The notes: a model not told the origin generated them from the letters alone. DNA of 64,000 bases from Myrica gale (GCA_963930655.1 OZ005616.1:24068922-24132921), one strand, 5' to 3'. Counted from the first letter of the stretch, positions 41,286 to 54,275 are shown. Made by a program: numbers and translations.

Positions 41286-41634
41286 TAGGGCTGCACAGAA
41301 CCGGATCGCGAACCGAACCGGACGGCAAAATCGGACCGGACTTGTGGTCCGGTCCGGTCCTATATTTTATAAATGCGGTCCAGACCGGACTGGATTGCAT
41401 TTATTAATACAAATACAAAATATATTTTTATATATTTTTAATACAAATTACAAACTTAAAAAATTTAATTTAACCTAAACTAAAACTCTACATTTTTATA
41501 TGTCATTCTCCCTTCGAAATTAACCTAAATTTTTTTTAAAGTTATAAGTGGTCCAGTCCGGTCCTTTAATATAGAAGGACCAAAAATGCGATCCGAAAAC
41601 CTAACCGAATTTCCAATTTGCAGCCCTAAACAAG
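41280..41634. mobile_element. hAT-like MITE upstream of HDC1
   Basis: A 343-bp element (41286-41628) begins TAGGGCTGCACA and ends TTGCAGCCCTA, an inverted repeat of the TAGGGCTG type seen in hAT MITEs. AACAAG flanks it at 41280-41285 and 41629-41634; hAT usually makes 8 bp, so two bases may have decayed. Inside are GGTCCGGTCCGG/CCGGACC runs that can pair with each other. It ends about 480 bp before the HDC1 start codon. Confidence 0.75.
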
Positions 41635-41964
41635 TGATCGGAAAAAAAATTTAAAATTTTATTTTTGCCATCCAAAAAAAATCCTGCTTATACAAGGAAA
41701 CTCAGTCACACCCATAGGCCATAACATTGACCGAAACGACGTCGGATTCAAGGGCCTGATATAAATTGTTCAGCGAAATCGACAGAGACACGAGACAGAC
41801 AGACAGACAAGACAGACACAAAACTGAAAACAGTAGCGCGCACACGAGCCACGTCGGAAAGCCTGATCAAGAAAGAAGGTCGGGAGCTCAAACACTCCAC
41901 TCTTTTTTCTTCAATTGAACCTTTTTTTTCCTCAAATTCTTCAATTGAACTCGTTATTGAACTT

Positions 41965-41973
41965 TTAGGGTTT
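41965..41973 (+). promoter_or_regulatory. Telo-box in HDC1 leader or promoter
   Basis: TTAGGGTTT (complement AAACCCTAA) lies about 135 bp upstream of the HDC1 ATG. Telo-boxes are common near transcription starts of plant growth-related genes. The assignment rests on motif and position only. Confidence 0.35.
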
Positions 41974-42105
41974 CTTTTGTTTTCCGATTATACTTTTTAA
42001 GGGTTTCGGCGCGGCTTCATCGAATGCTTGGATTATTTAAAAAATAGGATAAGCCCTTAATTAGTTGTGGTTGCTTGGTTGGGTAATTGTTTGTGGATTA
42101 TCATT

Positions 42106-45100
42106 ATGAGTGGTGTTCCTAAAAGATCTCATGAAGAGAGTGGCCATTCCTCATCGTCGAAATACCCACATGAGGATTCTGGTGCGTTCCCCAAGCCGCC
42201 AACGGCAGTTTCGAGTGAGTACCATCCCCCCTATGAGATGGGTCAAGATGGTCGGATGGCAAAACTTCCTCGGACTGAATCTCGTGATGCGGATAGACGA
42301 TCTCCACTTCATTCAATGTATAGGATGCCATCTTCTTCAAACGATTTGCATGTAGATCATTCTGAAAACAGGCTTGAATCGAGGGATTCCAAGGAAACTA
42401 GAGATCTTCGGTTTGAGAACCGAGATACAAAGATGGAAACGAGGGAGTTGTATGGAGAGTCGAGGAGGGAATCTCAAACTGCTAAGAGTGAAAAGGATGT
42501 AAGACCTGAGAGTAGAGAGGATGACAACAAGGAGATCAGATATGAGAGGGAAAATTATAATGATCCAAAAAGTGATGTGAAGACAGAAAAGGATGGTTAT
42601 GGTGCAGCACATAGTCACTTGAATTGGAAAGATTCAAAAGAACATCATAGGGGGAAGAGATATCCAGATACATCGAGTGGAGGCGTAAATTTTTGGCATG
42701 TCCCACGTGGTAATTCACAAAGCCCAGTCGAGGTTGGGAAGGAAGGCTTAATAACTGAAGAGAGGGATAATGTGGAAGCTCATGAGGCTGTTGGGGAAAA
42801 CAAAGTTGATTCAAAGGGTGAAGATAAATTGAAAGATAAGGATAGGAAGAGGAAAGATGTGAAGCATAGGGACTGGGGAGAAAGGGATAAGGAAAGAACT
42901 GATCGTAGGAGTGGTATACCGTTATCTAACAACAGTAGTGAGTGCAAAGAGTCTGCGAAAGAAGAAAGAGGTGCAGAGAGGTGGGAGAGAGAGAGGAAAG
43001 ATTTTTCGAAGGACAGGGAAAGACTCAAAGAGAGGGAAAAGGATCATACCAGGAGAGACTCATGGAATGTAGTAGAAAAAGAGAGTTCCCAGACCGAGAA
43101 GGAATTAGGGGATAGATCTTTAAGAATTCCAGAGCAGGAAAATCCAGCTCCAGAGCCGAAGAAACAGAAAGATGTTGATGGCTGGAAAAATGCTGATAGG
43201 GAAGCAAGAGAAAGGAGGAAAGAAAGCAGTGATATTGATGGTGATAGAACAGAAAGGTGCACTAAGGGTGACGACAAAGAATCAGATGATGGATGTGCAG
43301 ATGGCGAAGGGGCAAGCGAAAGGGAAAGGGAGGTTTATAATTATGGAGTTCAACAACGGAAGCGGCTGCAACGGTTAAGGGGTAGCCCTATAGTGGCTAA
43401 CCGCGAGCATCGGTTTAGGCCTCGTGCTCAAGAGAATGAAGGGTGAGTCATACTCTTTGCCCCAGAATTTGTTTTGATTGCAAGCTTTTTAACCAGAAGA
43501 GATTAACAAAATTTAATCATTTAATATTACCGTTTGTGAAAATGACCTCTTGGGATTATGTTACCTAGGTTTTACAGCAGATAATAATCAGTTGGCTTTT
43601 TATTAGATTGAAAACTAGTCTGGATGAGACATGTTTGTAGTCATCTTTTTACGCTGAATTTTTTGAGTATTCATTACATAATATCTAGATTTAACATTGA
43701 TGTTGGCATATCTTTTCTTCTTTTCCCCTCTTGATTTGAAATTTGTTGCACTTTCAAGACTCTACAATGCTATGTGGAGAGATCTTTAGTGGATAATTAA
43801 CTATTATATTATCAGGATATATAGCCATCTTCAACAGAGTCACAATGGCCTGATGTCAAAGTTTCATTGATATTGATTATTGTGTTTTTCATCTACTTGT
43901 TTTGTCATGGTTTTGTGCATCTATGGTATGTTAGTCAATCTTGTGTGAACCATAAGATCATGATCGTTGAAAGAACTAAAGATATTTGTTGCAGCATCTT
44001 CCTCTTCTTGATTCTGTTAAGAATAGATGATATTTATATTATAAGTCAGGTATCAAATTTAAAACCAAGTTCTTTCTTGTTTTCAAAATTAATACTAGCT
44101 ATGTACCTATCTCTTATGCAGAAATGCAGTCATTAAATAGTTCACGTAATAGAAGGTAATGTAACTGCACTAATAACGCTCAATTTGTTAGAGCCTGAAA
44201 ATTTTTGTGAGGATAATAGAATTTAGTTTAACTTAAAACCGAAGATTTATAGACAGGGTAAAGTTTAGTTTTTTTCAGGTATCCAGGCATAGGTTAGTAG
44301 TTTTTTCCTCCTCAAGGATGTCATGTTGAAATTTTCATATATTGTTTGCAAACAGCTTTTAGGTCTGGTTTGATTGGTTGTGGATAAGGAACTTGGGGGT
44401 TATTATTAGCCAAACAAGAGAGGTCATGGTTAATAGGAAAGACACCACAACAAAGTATGTGCAAATGAGCAACTTAGTTGGGACTATATGGTCAAAAAGG
44501 TTAATACCAGAACTTTTTCGAGGTAAGAAACCTATTTTTCAATGTCAAACTTTAACTGCAGAAAATTGACTTAATTTATTTAGTGAATCAGTGATGCCAA
44601 TCCCATGGTTTTTGTTGTACTGTCAACTTTCTTTTTCTTTAATAAAGTTCTACTTACTTATCAAAAAAAGAAAATGTTGGATTTCATATTTCTTTTGGTG
44701 GATATTTATTGGTTAATGTTAATCCTTAAAGAATTTCCCCCCCTTGGTGGTTAAACATATTTCAATGTTCCTTTTTGCCTTTTTTGCAGCTCTCAAGGTA
44801 AGCTGCTGTATTCAGTCTTATTGGTGGAACTTATTTCATGCCCCATGGTAACAGGATTTGGGCCTGGTGAAGTAATGCTGATTCAATTGTGCAGCTCCAG
44901 TTTACCTTTCATTTTGAGACTATTTTGTCTGTGTTAATGTATACTTCTGTTTGGTTTCTCTTCCTCTTTTTAAGTGTGAGATTTACCTCTTAGTAATTAA
45001 TTGTTACCCTCATGTTATTGAATGATACATACATTATAACTGTTGCTCTTAATGTAGTAATCGCCAAAATAATCCTTCCGATAAAATCACAAGACTAGAG

Positions 45101-48100
45101 AATGTGCCTCCTTGTGAGTGAGTGTGCACTGAAAACATTAACTGGGTTCTGATTACCACTTGCGACGTGCTATTTTGTTAAACATGAAAAGTTTCCTCAA
45201 CAAGATCTTGTTCTGAGTTATCAACTACGATGTTGCCTCCCCATTTGTTGTGGATGGGTGGCAGGGTGATCTTGGGATATTGTTGGTCTGCATTGTGATA
45301 AAAAAATTACCAATATTTTGTCATAGAAACTTGAAACTCTGGCCAAAATTGGAATTACACTTTCTGTTTTCTTACTAGGTTATCATTATTCTTTCAGAAT
45401 TAGGAGAAGTAACCCTGTTTCCTCCCATTTGGAAAATATAAAGTAATGAGAGGAGGTCCATAGGACGCCTGGAGAAGCTCTATTGATGCCACTCAAAGTA
45501 AACAAAAAAGAATCTCTACTAGAGTCATCCATGGGAAGAAAGAAATGATGAATTCCTCCAAGCTTTTGTGGATAAAGTTGACATGAGTGGACCGGAAAAA
45601 GACACTATTTGAGTCTGTCTTTCTTAGGCATAACATAGGCATACGTTCTTAGCCTCTTAATGGTCAACACACCTTTGGTTATTGGTGCCAGCTTTAGAAC
45701 TTCCTTTTATGGTACAAGCAGTACTAGAAAGATAACCTTGGTGCAGCTCCTATGTAGCTGCAGGTTAATTTTTTTCTTGTAAGGTGGTCCACCTTTCTGC
45801 AAGCGATGGTCCCCGTCCTTCTGGTTTTTCCATATGCTGACCAAATAAAGGCATTCCATTGATTGTTTCTCTAATAACAGATATAACAGTTATCAACTAT
45901 GTTGCCTTTTTTAATTTACTGAAAGAAACAAAATTTGATGCCTTTATATTATTATTATTGGTATTTGGTTCTATTTAGTTTTCATTTTAGTCTTTGTTTT
46001 TTTCCTCTCACATAAAATTAATTTCTCTTACGCTCATGCTTCAGTGACGATGCATGGAAAACCCCTTTCGCTCCACTTAGCCCTATCCCCCTCTAGAGGT
46101 ATTTTAGTGATAGGTTCTATAGGAACTGGATGATCCTATTTGGTCAAATACCTAGCTGAAAACTCCTATGTTCCTTTCATTACAATACTTCTGAACAAGT
46201 TCCTGTATAACAAGCCTAAGAGTTTTCTTATTGAGGATAGTGACGATATTGACCATGACCTTGATACGAAGCTGGAGCTTCTAACTTTGACGAATCCGCT
46301 AACTATGGATATGATGCCAAAAATAGACCGATTTTATATCACCCTTCAATTCGAATTAGCAAAAGCAATGTCTCCTTGCATAATATCAGCAAATCTTCAT
46401 CTTTGATTTCTCTTTGCAATGCAAGAAAGAAGTCTAGCAGTTTTCTCGGCTTCTGTCTTTTAAGTCATTGATCTCATATCTATAAGCAGTGGGGGTGGTT
46501 ACATGGGCTTATTGCAACTTTATTGGAATTTTGAAAGCAAAAAGATCTGAGAAGCAAATTGTAATATGTTTGTTACTTACAAATTGTTGCCAATCTACAG
46601 CCTGGTTAAGAGAGCTAACTTCGTTTAACGAAGACAGGAAATTTCAAATAATTAGTTCTGTCTGAAATTTGGAAAGTGCTTCCAAGAAGCTGGCAAAATT
46701 TTGACATATATTATTTGTTATTAAACCACTTTAGCATTAGTTATTATAGCCTATGAGAAGGTAATGCATTATCCGTGGTTAAAATATCACAAGCAAAGTT
46801 GATTGTCTTCAGTCATCATGTATTTAGGGGTTGCATTGTTTCCTGTGCATGTCTGTTATATTAAAGCTGGCATGTTTCAGGTAAAGCTGAAGTATCTTCT
46901 GTTGTTTATAAAGTTGGTGAATGCATGCAAGAACTGATTAAGTTGTGGAAGGAGTACAAAGCATCGGAAGCGGAAAAAATTGGAGAAAGCCCTTTAAATG
47001 ATCCCACTCTTGAAATCCGGATTCCAGCTGAGCATGTTACCGCTACCAATCGCCAAGTAAGGTCAAACTGATCCTTGGTCATGTGACCCTGATTTATGAT
47101 CTTTTTGTAATATGCATAGTGCGATTTTCCATGTGTTCGAAAGTTCTTAGGTAGTTCCTGTGTAACATTTTTGTGCCTGTAATGAGCTATTTTAGCCTTT
47201 AGTTTTCTCTACCATGATGAGATCTAGGTGATATCTTAGGACGCTTGCGAGAGTCTACAACTTCCCTACTTATCAAAAAAAAAAAGTCTACAACTTCCCC
47301 ATCCAGACAAAACTAAAATGCTAAGATTGTGAAGAGAATACTTGTAGGATATTGGTATACCTTACTAGGAGCGTAAAACTGACCCCCTCAGTCCAGGGTG
47401 AGGACCTCCCTGACTGCTGAACCATGGCAGGTTGGTGGTGCTTTTTCCTTGGCAGGCGCTAACCCCTGTTTGGTTCACACCGGCCAAGACTGACCCCAGC
47501 ACGAGGGACGAAGCCAAGATTGGACAGTAAGGGGGGCAATTTAAAAAAAAATCCATTTGTAGGGGTGGGGTCATGTCCCTCATGGTCCCCTCCCTAGCTC
47601 CGTTTCAGCCAACACCTTCGATCGGTTACATGGGTGTGAATGGATTGGCTCTCATAGTGAGAGAACATACAAACAAGGGTGAGAAAAATGAGCAATGACT
47701 ACGATGAGAGGCTGAGGCACAACGGAAAATGGAAAGATTTTCTTGGCTTCAAGTGAAAGAAAAGAGGGACAGTGAGAGATAGAGTCTACAACTTCCCCAT
47801 TCAGACAAAACTAAAATGCTCAGATTGTGAAGAGAATACTTGTAGAATATTGGTATACTTAGCTAGGAGCGTAAAACTGACCCCCTCAGTCCAGGGTGAG
47901 GACCTCCCTGACTGCTGAACCATGGCAGGTTGGTAGTACTTTTTCCTTGGCAGGCGCTAACCCCTTTTTGGTTCACACCGGCCAAGACTGACCCCAGCAC
48001 GAGGGACGAAGCCAAGATTGGACAGTAAGGGGGGCAATTTACAAAAAAAAATCCATTTGTGGGGGTTGGGGGGCCATGTCCCCCACGGTCCCCCTCCCTA

Positions 48101-51100
48101 GCTCCGTTTCAGCCAAAACCTTCGATCGGTTACATGGGTGTGAATGGATTGGCTCTCATAGTGAGAGAACATACAAACAATGGCAAGAAAAATGAGCAAT
48201 GACTACGATGAGAGGCTGGGGCACAACGGAAAATGGAAAGATTTTCTTGGCTTAAAGGGAAAGAAGAGAGGGACAGTGAGAGTCTGATGTGGTGTGAGGC
48301 TGTGACAAACGATTTGTGTTGAAGGGAGAGAGGGACGGTAGGTGATGGTGGCGACAAGAAAGAGGGGGAAACAGATAAAACCGAGTGAGAGAAGGCTGAA
48401 GCTTCCAGACATGCTTTATGTCTTGTAGTTACTGGAGTCGGGCCAGTCCTCAGTTCAGTGACCTCTTAAAATCATCCTCCTCGGTTTCCGCCTTGGTTTT
48501 AAGAACTTTTGCGGCAACCCTGATCATGGCCCGTGCATATCTGGTTCAATTTTTGTTGGTTTTGGTCAGGTTTGGCTCGAACTATAACAGCCCTATATCT
48601 AGCTGATCGGTCACTTCCACATCTTTTAAATATTTCCGTGTCCTCAGAGGAAAAGTTCATATTTGATATGGATCCTTTCTGAATTATGATTAGTTTTAGT
48701 AGTGGGTGTCGAGGCCAATGAAGTTTAAAACATAATGTCTTCCTTATTACTTTTTTCCCTTGTCGTTGGTCTATTTAGCATGAGCTGTGATGTTCTTGTG
48801 TCTGAATGACTGCTAGGCTATCCTTGGGAGTGTCTTGTTTAATGCAGCTTCCATAAAAAATAAATATGTTGATGATTGATTGTTGTCAACCGTGGCTGCG
48901 ACTTTTCTCAAGTAGATTAGTTCGTGAAATTTTGAGTTGGACAAGTTCACATGTAACCTGGTTAAATTGGCAAGAAAGAGTTCTTTTGGCGGATGCAATT
49001 GGGGCTGACCTGTCTGGAAAAGGGTAATATTGTCAAACCTATATCACACCTGCCAAAGGGCTGGCAGAACACTAATAAAATCCAGCTACGCATTAAATTA
49101 TTTGTATAAATATAACCCAGATATGTTTTTCAGTGTACTTCAGAGCACCTTTTTCTTGCTTCACATGTTGCATTGGCATTATAAGGAAGCTTTCATGCGT
49201 TCTTGGTTGTCTGTCTTGGTTTGATGGTTTTGAAGAGTTACATGTTGTCTTCACCAACTCTTACATTGATGCCTAGCTCTATGGAAGATATGGTTGCCCA
49301 AGGTCTTTTGACTGTGGCAACGCAGAGTTAAGTGTTGTGTGCTCCTATCCCAGTCTATGGTTTTTGGACCATTGAACATCTCCTCCCCCTATCAGAAAGG
49401 TTTGGAGGCTGAGTCGCTTAATCTCGTTTGGGTGCATGAGTTGTATTTACCTATCAAAACAAGTTATTCTTCCACTGACTTCTAAGCAATTTACGAATTG
49501 CACTGGAAAAGGGCATTTGTAACCTCCTTTAGATTGATTTGTTTTTAGTTGCTCTTTACTTTATTTGCATTGCTGTGGCAGATTGGGGTGGGGACTTGAA
49601 TATATGCTCCTGGTAACTATGCTGTATCTCCCTTTTGAGTTATTGAAGCCATTCTATGCAGGTCAGAGGTGGCCAGCTATGGGGAACTGATATATACACC
49701 GATGACTCTGATCTTGTGGCTGGTCTGTTGTGTTATGAACAGAGTCAGTTTTGTTTTATGAATTTCTGAAGTGGTGTATGAAAATTAAATTTGAAGTTTT
49801 CTTGTATTCCAGTCCTCATGCATACAGGTTACTGCCGCCCCACAGCTTCTCCTCCTCCTCCTGCTATCCTAGAGTTGCGTGCTACGATCCGAGTTTTACC
49901 TCCACAAGATTGTATGTCTATATGCAGTTCTTCCTTTCTTTTCTGCATAAACTAATGGTTGAAAAACACTGTAGTTGCTGTCATACATAGAAGTTAGACA
50001 ATATGAAGATGATTTTGCAGTTAAATGTTTAATTGGTTGCTTGGGTATGGAAATGGTTAGGGTTTTTGGTATTGTAAGAGAAGTTCTGTGAGCTTGAGAC
50101 CAAATATGGAAAATAATATAAGGCAATAGATCAAGCAGAAGTCTAAGCGGGGAAGAAGAAAGGAGTGGGAAGCGAGAAATGGAGAGGTTTATTAAGGAAG
50201 TTTTGACTTTCATTTCTATTGCTCTCTTTTCTCCATCTCCCCAATTTAAGAGAATTAAAACTTATATATCATTCGACCAAGCAAGTCCTACTAGTATACT
50301 AAAATCCTCGTCATATCAAGACTTTTAAGCTTGAATAAATACAATTTCCCCAGAAGAAACAGCTTAAATAGATACTTGATTTAAAGGTATTCTTGTAAGC
50401 CTCCCGTTCTGTGAAGGACCGTAGCCTTACAGTTCAGCTTTTACAGTAGGCAAAAGCTGTTCAAATAATTCCCAATCTTTGATCATGTTCCAGCAATCAG
50501 GTTAATTATTCTTTTGTTTATAATATTAACAACTACACAGATTTTTAACTTTTCCGTCATTGCAATTTTTAGTTTCAGTTTTGTTCTTTCTGCTATTCTC
50601 TGTTCGTGGAATCCTAACAGAGTATATCAAATGTTTTTATTAGGTTACATCTCCACTTTGAGAAACAATGTTCGTTCACGAGCCTGGGGTGCTGCAATTG
50701 GTTGTAGCTACCGTGTTGAGCGTTGCTGCATTGTGAAGGTTATAAAACATCTAGTTAGATTTTGTCTTTTGCATTATTGTCTCTCTGAAGTGGTTATGGA
50801 ATTTCTCTTGCGCATCTTCACTTGAATGCTGGACCCAGTTGTTCAAGTCTGGACTTATTACTCGCATAACAGTTTGTTTCATTTGACTTTCTAAATGGTC
50901 TGTATAATATACATTTTCTAATATGAAACCCATCTTGATTTTTTGTTCATCATTTTGTTTTCTTTTGATTTCAGGAAGTAGGGTTGTGTAACAATTTTTG
51001 TTCTTTGATTTCAGAAAGGAGGTGGAACCATTGAGCTCGAGCCTTGTCTTACGCATACATCAACAGTGGAGCCTACCCTTGCTCCAGTGACTGTTGAGCG

Positions 51101-54054
51101 TACAATGACTACCAGGGCTGCCGCTTCGGTATCAGTGACATCTTCTCTTTTACCTGCCCCACCTATCCTGCTCTGATTTATTTAAGTATTCTTTTTTATT
51201 ACATTTAACTTGTGCTCTTTCGTTTTAACAAATATTTATTTGGGGCGTTCTGGGGACCAAAATATCTCCAAGAATCCAAGGCTTAGCAAAATTTGTGTAT
51301 GGATAGTACCAGGAGAGGAGGAGACAGTGGTTTGCCTCCAAAGTAGATTCGGATTTGGTCCCATTTCATATACACAATTCATACTACCATATTGGACAAG
51401 ACTTTCCAGATTGCAATTTTATCAAATACTTGTAAAAATACCGAAACTATGCATTGTAATTAGTCTTGTGATGGCTTTCATTCTTCAGAATGCGCTGCGG
51501 CAACAGAGATATGTACGAGAAGTTACGATACAGTACAACCTCTGCAATGAGCCTTGGTACACTTCAGATCTCTGCTCTCCATCTCTCACTCATTCTCACT
51601 CTCTCTCATCTTTCTTTCTTTTTCTCTCATAAGCCTAAGTTATTAAATTGAGATTCTCATGGAGTTTGCAGATATTTATGTTCTTGAAACTTGTATCTTA
51701 TATTGTTGGGGTCCTGAAAGCCATAGAGCTATGTGGCCTTGTGTTAGCAAACATTGGCATTAAAATCACTTATATCCATTTGAAAGGATCCATTCCAAGA
51801 TTGAGTGCATGTGTTTGTGCATCTGCTTGTCGAGTTGTTCTGGGGCTTATGCTTTTTTTTTTTTTGAATTTCTTTTTTGGTGTATGATGTATTTATAGTA
51901 GCCCGTTCCTCTGTAGAGCATCTAGGTTCCATTAAAGAAAATGCTGATTGCTCTCTGGGTAAACATATTAATATGATACGGTTTCTTCCTATAGAAACCT
52001 ATGTTTGTAACACATATCTCACCAACTCTATTAAGGTAAAAAATCGGATGCACTGCCATCACAAGGGACTGAAACATGCAAAATTAGTTGATGTGGATGT
52101 GTGGTATTTTCTTAACATTTGGTATTATTGATCAGCATGTAGCCTGTTAATTCACTTTTGTGTCTCTGTCCCCATGTCCTCAGTATTTTTTGTGTCCACT
52201 GGACTTAAGTAGAGATACAGATCTGTTTCCTTCATTTACATTGTTGGTGGCTATGGTGTATCTGCTTTATGCCAATCAGTCTCCGAGAATAATGTCAATT
52301 CTTTTGACAATGTATGCTGTGCTGCCGGTTCTCTCCTTGGGTGTTTCTTAACCCTTTAATACTTGAATGATGGTCACTCTTATCTGATATATGATGTGAA
52401 TTTCAGGATTAAGTACAGTATAAGCATTGTTGCTGACAAGGGTCTGAAAAAACCCCTTTATACATCTGCACGGTTGAGGAAGGGAGAAGTTCTTTATTTA
52501 GAGACACATTCACGCAGGTATTATTCTTAATAATTGCTCATCCAACTTTATTACCTATGTAATGGATTTCATGCTTTTTGTGACCTCATTTTTTAGTGCT
52601 TTTGTCTTAAGAGGTACATATCGCTAGATGCAATAAATGGATGTGATACATGACTTTTGTGTTTTCGGCCCATAGCTCGCTTGGTTTCCCTCATCTGATG
52701 CTCTTTCTCACGTTTAAGATGCAAAGGCTTACTAGGAAAAATTTGCATGCCAATGAGATGGGAATTAAACCCGACCCCGACCCCTCCCCCAATTCTCTAT
52801 TTGTTTTATTGTTTTCTGTAATTGGCTGGAAGTTGATTGCTAAATTTTGTGTACCTACTCAATTCCTTAACTAGAAAGGTTAGAGAAACGTTATAGTTAT
52901 GCAGAAATATATGTCTGGAATTTTGGGTTCCTGGAGGCTGAAGTCCATGTGCTGACTCCTAGGTGACTTTCTTGGTTTTCTTATCTTTTGAGTTATTATA
53001 TGAAGGTATGAGCTTTGTTTCACTGAGAAGAAAATGGTCAAAGCAATGCCAGCTTCTCAAGTGCATGACACAGAACCAGAGAAGTCTCAAAATCATCATT
53101 CCCATACCACAAATGGTGAAAAGAATGATGGTGATAACATGGTGATTGATGCATTCCGATGGTCTCGTTGTAAGAAGCCTCTTCCTCAGAAAGTGATGCG
53201 ATCAGTTGGGATCCCCCTTCCCCTTGAATTTGTGGAGGTACTTCTCTTCTCCATTTGTCTATTTTGACTGCCCGACATATGTTCTATAAATTGAAGGGAA
53301 TAGTAGTTTTCAGATATGATCATCCCCATCCTTCTATGTACTCTTTGTATGTGTTAGGTGTTTGTATCTGCCTCTACTCTTTTGCATGTGCATGTTCCTT
53401 TTCCCAAATTTATCTGGTGCTCAAGCAGCGGTGGTACACTTAGTAAATTTCCCAAGTGCTTAGACTAGAGCTGTTATTTGTTACTGCCCATCTCGTAGGT
53501 TTCTGAACCCTTAACTTGAGCTGTTATCTCTTTCTGCCCACCTCATGGCTGATGTTGTTTATTGGACCTTTTGTACCATTTTTCGTATGAACATTGATTT
53601 GTTTTGTCATTGTTTAGGCTAAATCTAGTGAATTGCTGTGCTATATAACAACTTGAATTTTTTATGATTTCAGTCTAATATGAAAGATTCTGAAATATGG
53701 ATATGGTATTTATAGAATTCATCTCTCATTCATGCTTTTCTCCCACGTGGGATACGCGGGGTCTCACAATCCCTCCCAATCACCTTAGATCCTTGTAACG
53801 ACTTAAGGGAGCGGTAGCCACATCTGTGCTCCGACTTCAAAATGACTAGTCAATATTGATTTTGAAGCTCCTTGAAATCATTATAAGGTTCAATTCCACT
53901 TAGTAAGATCTCAATGTGTAATTTGGTCTTTACAGAACTCGTCTTGAATTCCTTCTTTTTTCCCACTCAATATAGGATACAAGGTATCAAACTATCAATA
54001 ATCAATAGTTGGTAGGTGAATTTGACAAAAGTAATACTTTGGATTGCAAAGTGT

Positions 54055-54105
<51 letters not shown>

Positions 54106-54275
54106 ACATCAATAATTGTTGTTTTTTTGTAATTTTTCAATGGGATGTTCTTCGGCTTAAGTAGGTATTGGAGGAGAATCTCGACTGGGAAGATGTGCAG
54201 TGGTCACAAACAGGCGTTTGGATTGCTGGGAAGGAATACACACTTGCTCGGGTCCATTTTCTATCTATGAGTTAG
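42106..54275 (+). CDS. HDC1: Histone deacetylation complex protein HDC1 (Rxt3-like)
   Basis: Eleven exons join in phase to 803 residues: 42106-43442, 44790-44797, 46881-47056, 49662-49722, 49813-49911, 50644-50738, 51015-51128, 51489-51556, 52407-52517, 53006-53237, 54165-54275. The start [12 protein letters not shown] matches the plant family, so the in-frame ATG at 42067 is less likely. Exon 1 encodes 445 residues of highly charged Lys/Glu/Asp/Arg-rich, likely disordered sequence. The rest is the conserved Rxt3-like domain: [94 protein letters not shown] and [23 protein letters not shown]1 is a subunit of nuclear SIN3/HDAC complexes (HDA6/HDA19) that promotes histone deacetylation. The second coding exon is only 8 nt. 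Introns 2 and 3 carry a plastid insertion and a tandem duplication. Confidence 0.95.
44611..44669 (+). mobile_element. LINE 3'-tail copy in HDC1 intron 1
   Basis: The segment TTTGTTGTACTGTCAAC... then CTTTCTTTTTCTTTAATAAAG, CTACTTACTTATC and an A-run matches the last 60 bp of the LINE ending at 7551 (TTTGTACTG, CTTTTCTTTTTC, TTAATAAAAT, CTTACTTAT, A-run). It is a strongly 5'-truncated copy of the same family. No TSD was found by eye. Confidence 0.65.
46066..46382 (+). pseudogene. ycf2: Plastid ycf2 fragment inserted in HDC1 intron 2 (NUPT)
   Basis: About 315 bp reads as a piece of the chloroplast gene ycf2. Translation gives [46 protein letters not shown] and then [20 protein letters not shown] followed by AMSPCI, all recognisable Ycf2 sequence around its ATPase-like region. 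It differs from plastid ycf2 by point changes (for example an in-frame TGA at 46130-46132 where Arg is usual before SYLVKYLA) and by loss of part of the DSDDID repeat, as expected for an old nuclear copy. The left edge is set at TTTCGCTCCACTTAG; both edges are approximate. Confidence 0.88.
47252..47299 (+). mobile_element. 18-bp LINE tail-only insertion with 15-bp TSD
   Basis: AGTCTACAACTTCCC at 47252-47266 repeats exactly at 47285-47299. The 18 bases between are TACTTATC followed by A10, the extreme 3' end of the LINE family seen at 7536-7551 and 44650-44669. The second copy of the neighbouring 498-bp duplication has AGAGTCTACAACTTCCCC uninterrupted, showing the empty site. Confidence 0.75.
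47286..48281. repeat. 498-bp tandem duplication in HDC1 intron 3
   Basis: Two head-to-tail copies, 47286-47783 and 47784-48281, are nearly identical throughout. Landmarks 498-500 bp apart include GAAGAGAATACTTGTAG, CTCAGTCCAGGGTGAGGACC, GCACGAGGGACGAAGCC and TGAGCAATGACTACGATGAG. Only scattered substitutions and small indels separate them, so this is more recent than the DODA intron duplication. The unit has no recognised coding content. Confidence 0.92.
54055..54105. repeat. (CT)n(AT)n compound microsatellite in HDC1 intron 10
   Basis: About 18 CT units followed by 7 AT units, ending 60 bp before the last exon's acceptor. Pyrimidine-rich here, it could blur the splice-acceptor polypyrimidine context, but the used acceptor (54163-54164) is downstream. 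Confidence 0.9.

Noticed and set aside
42119..43277. Minus-strand frames of 60-93 codons opposite HDC1 exon 1
   Set aside because: They are the Leu/Ser-rich shadow of a Lys/Glu/Arg-rich coding exon.
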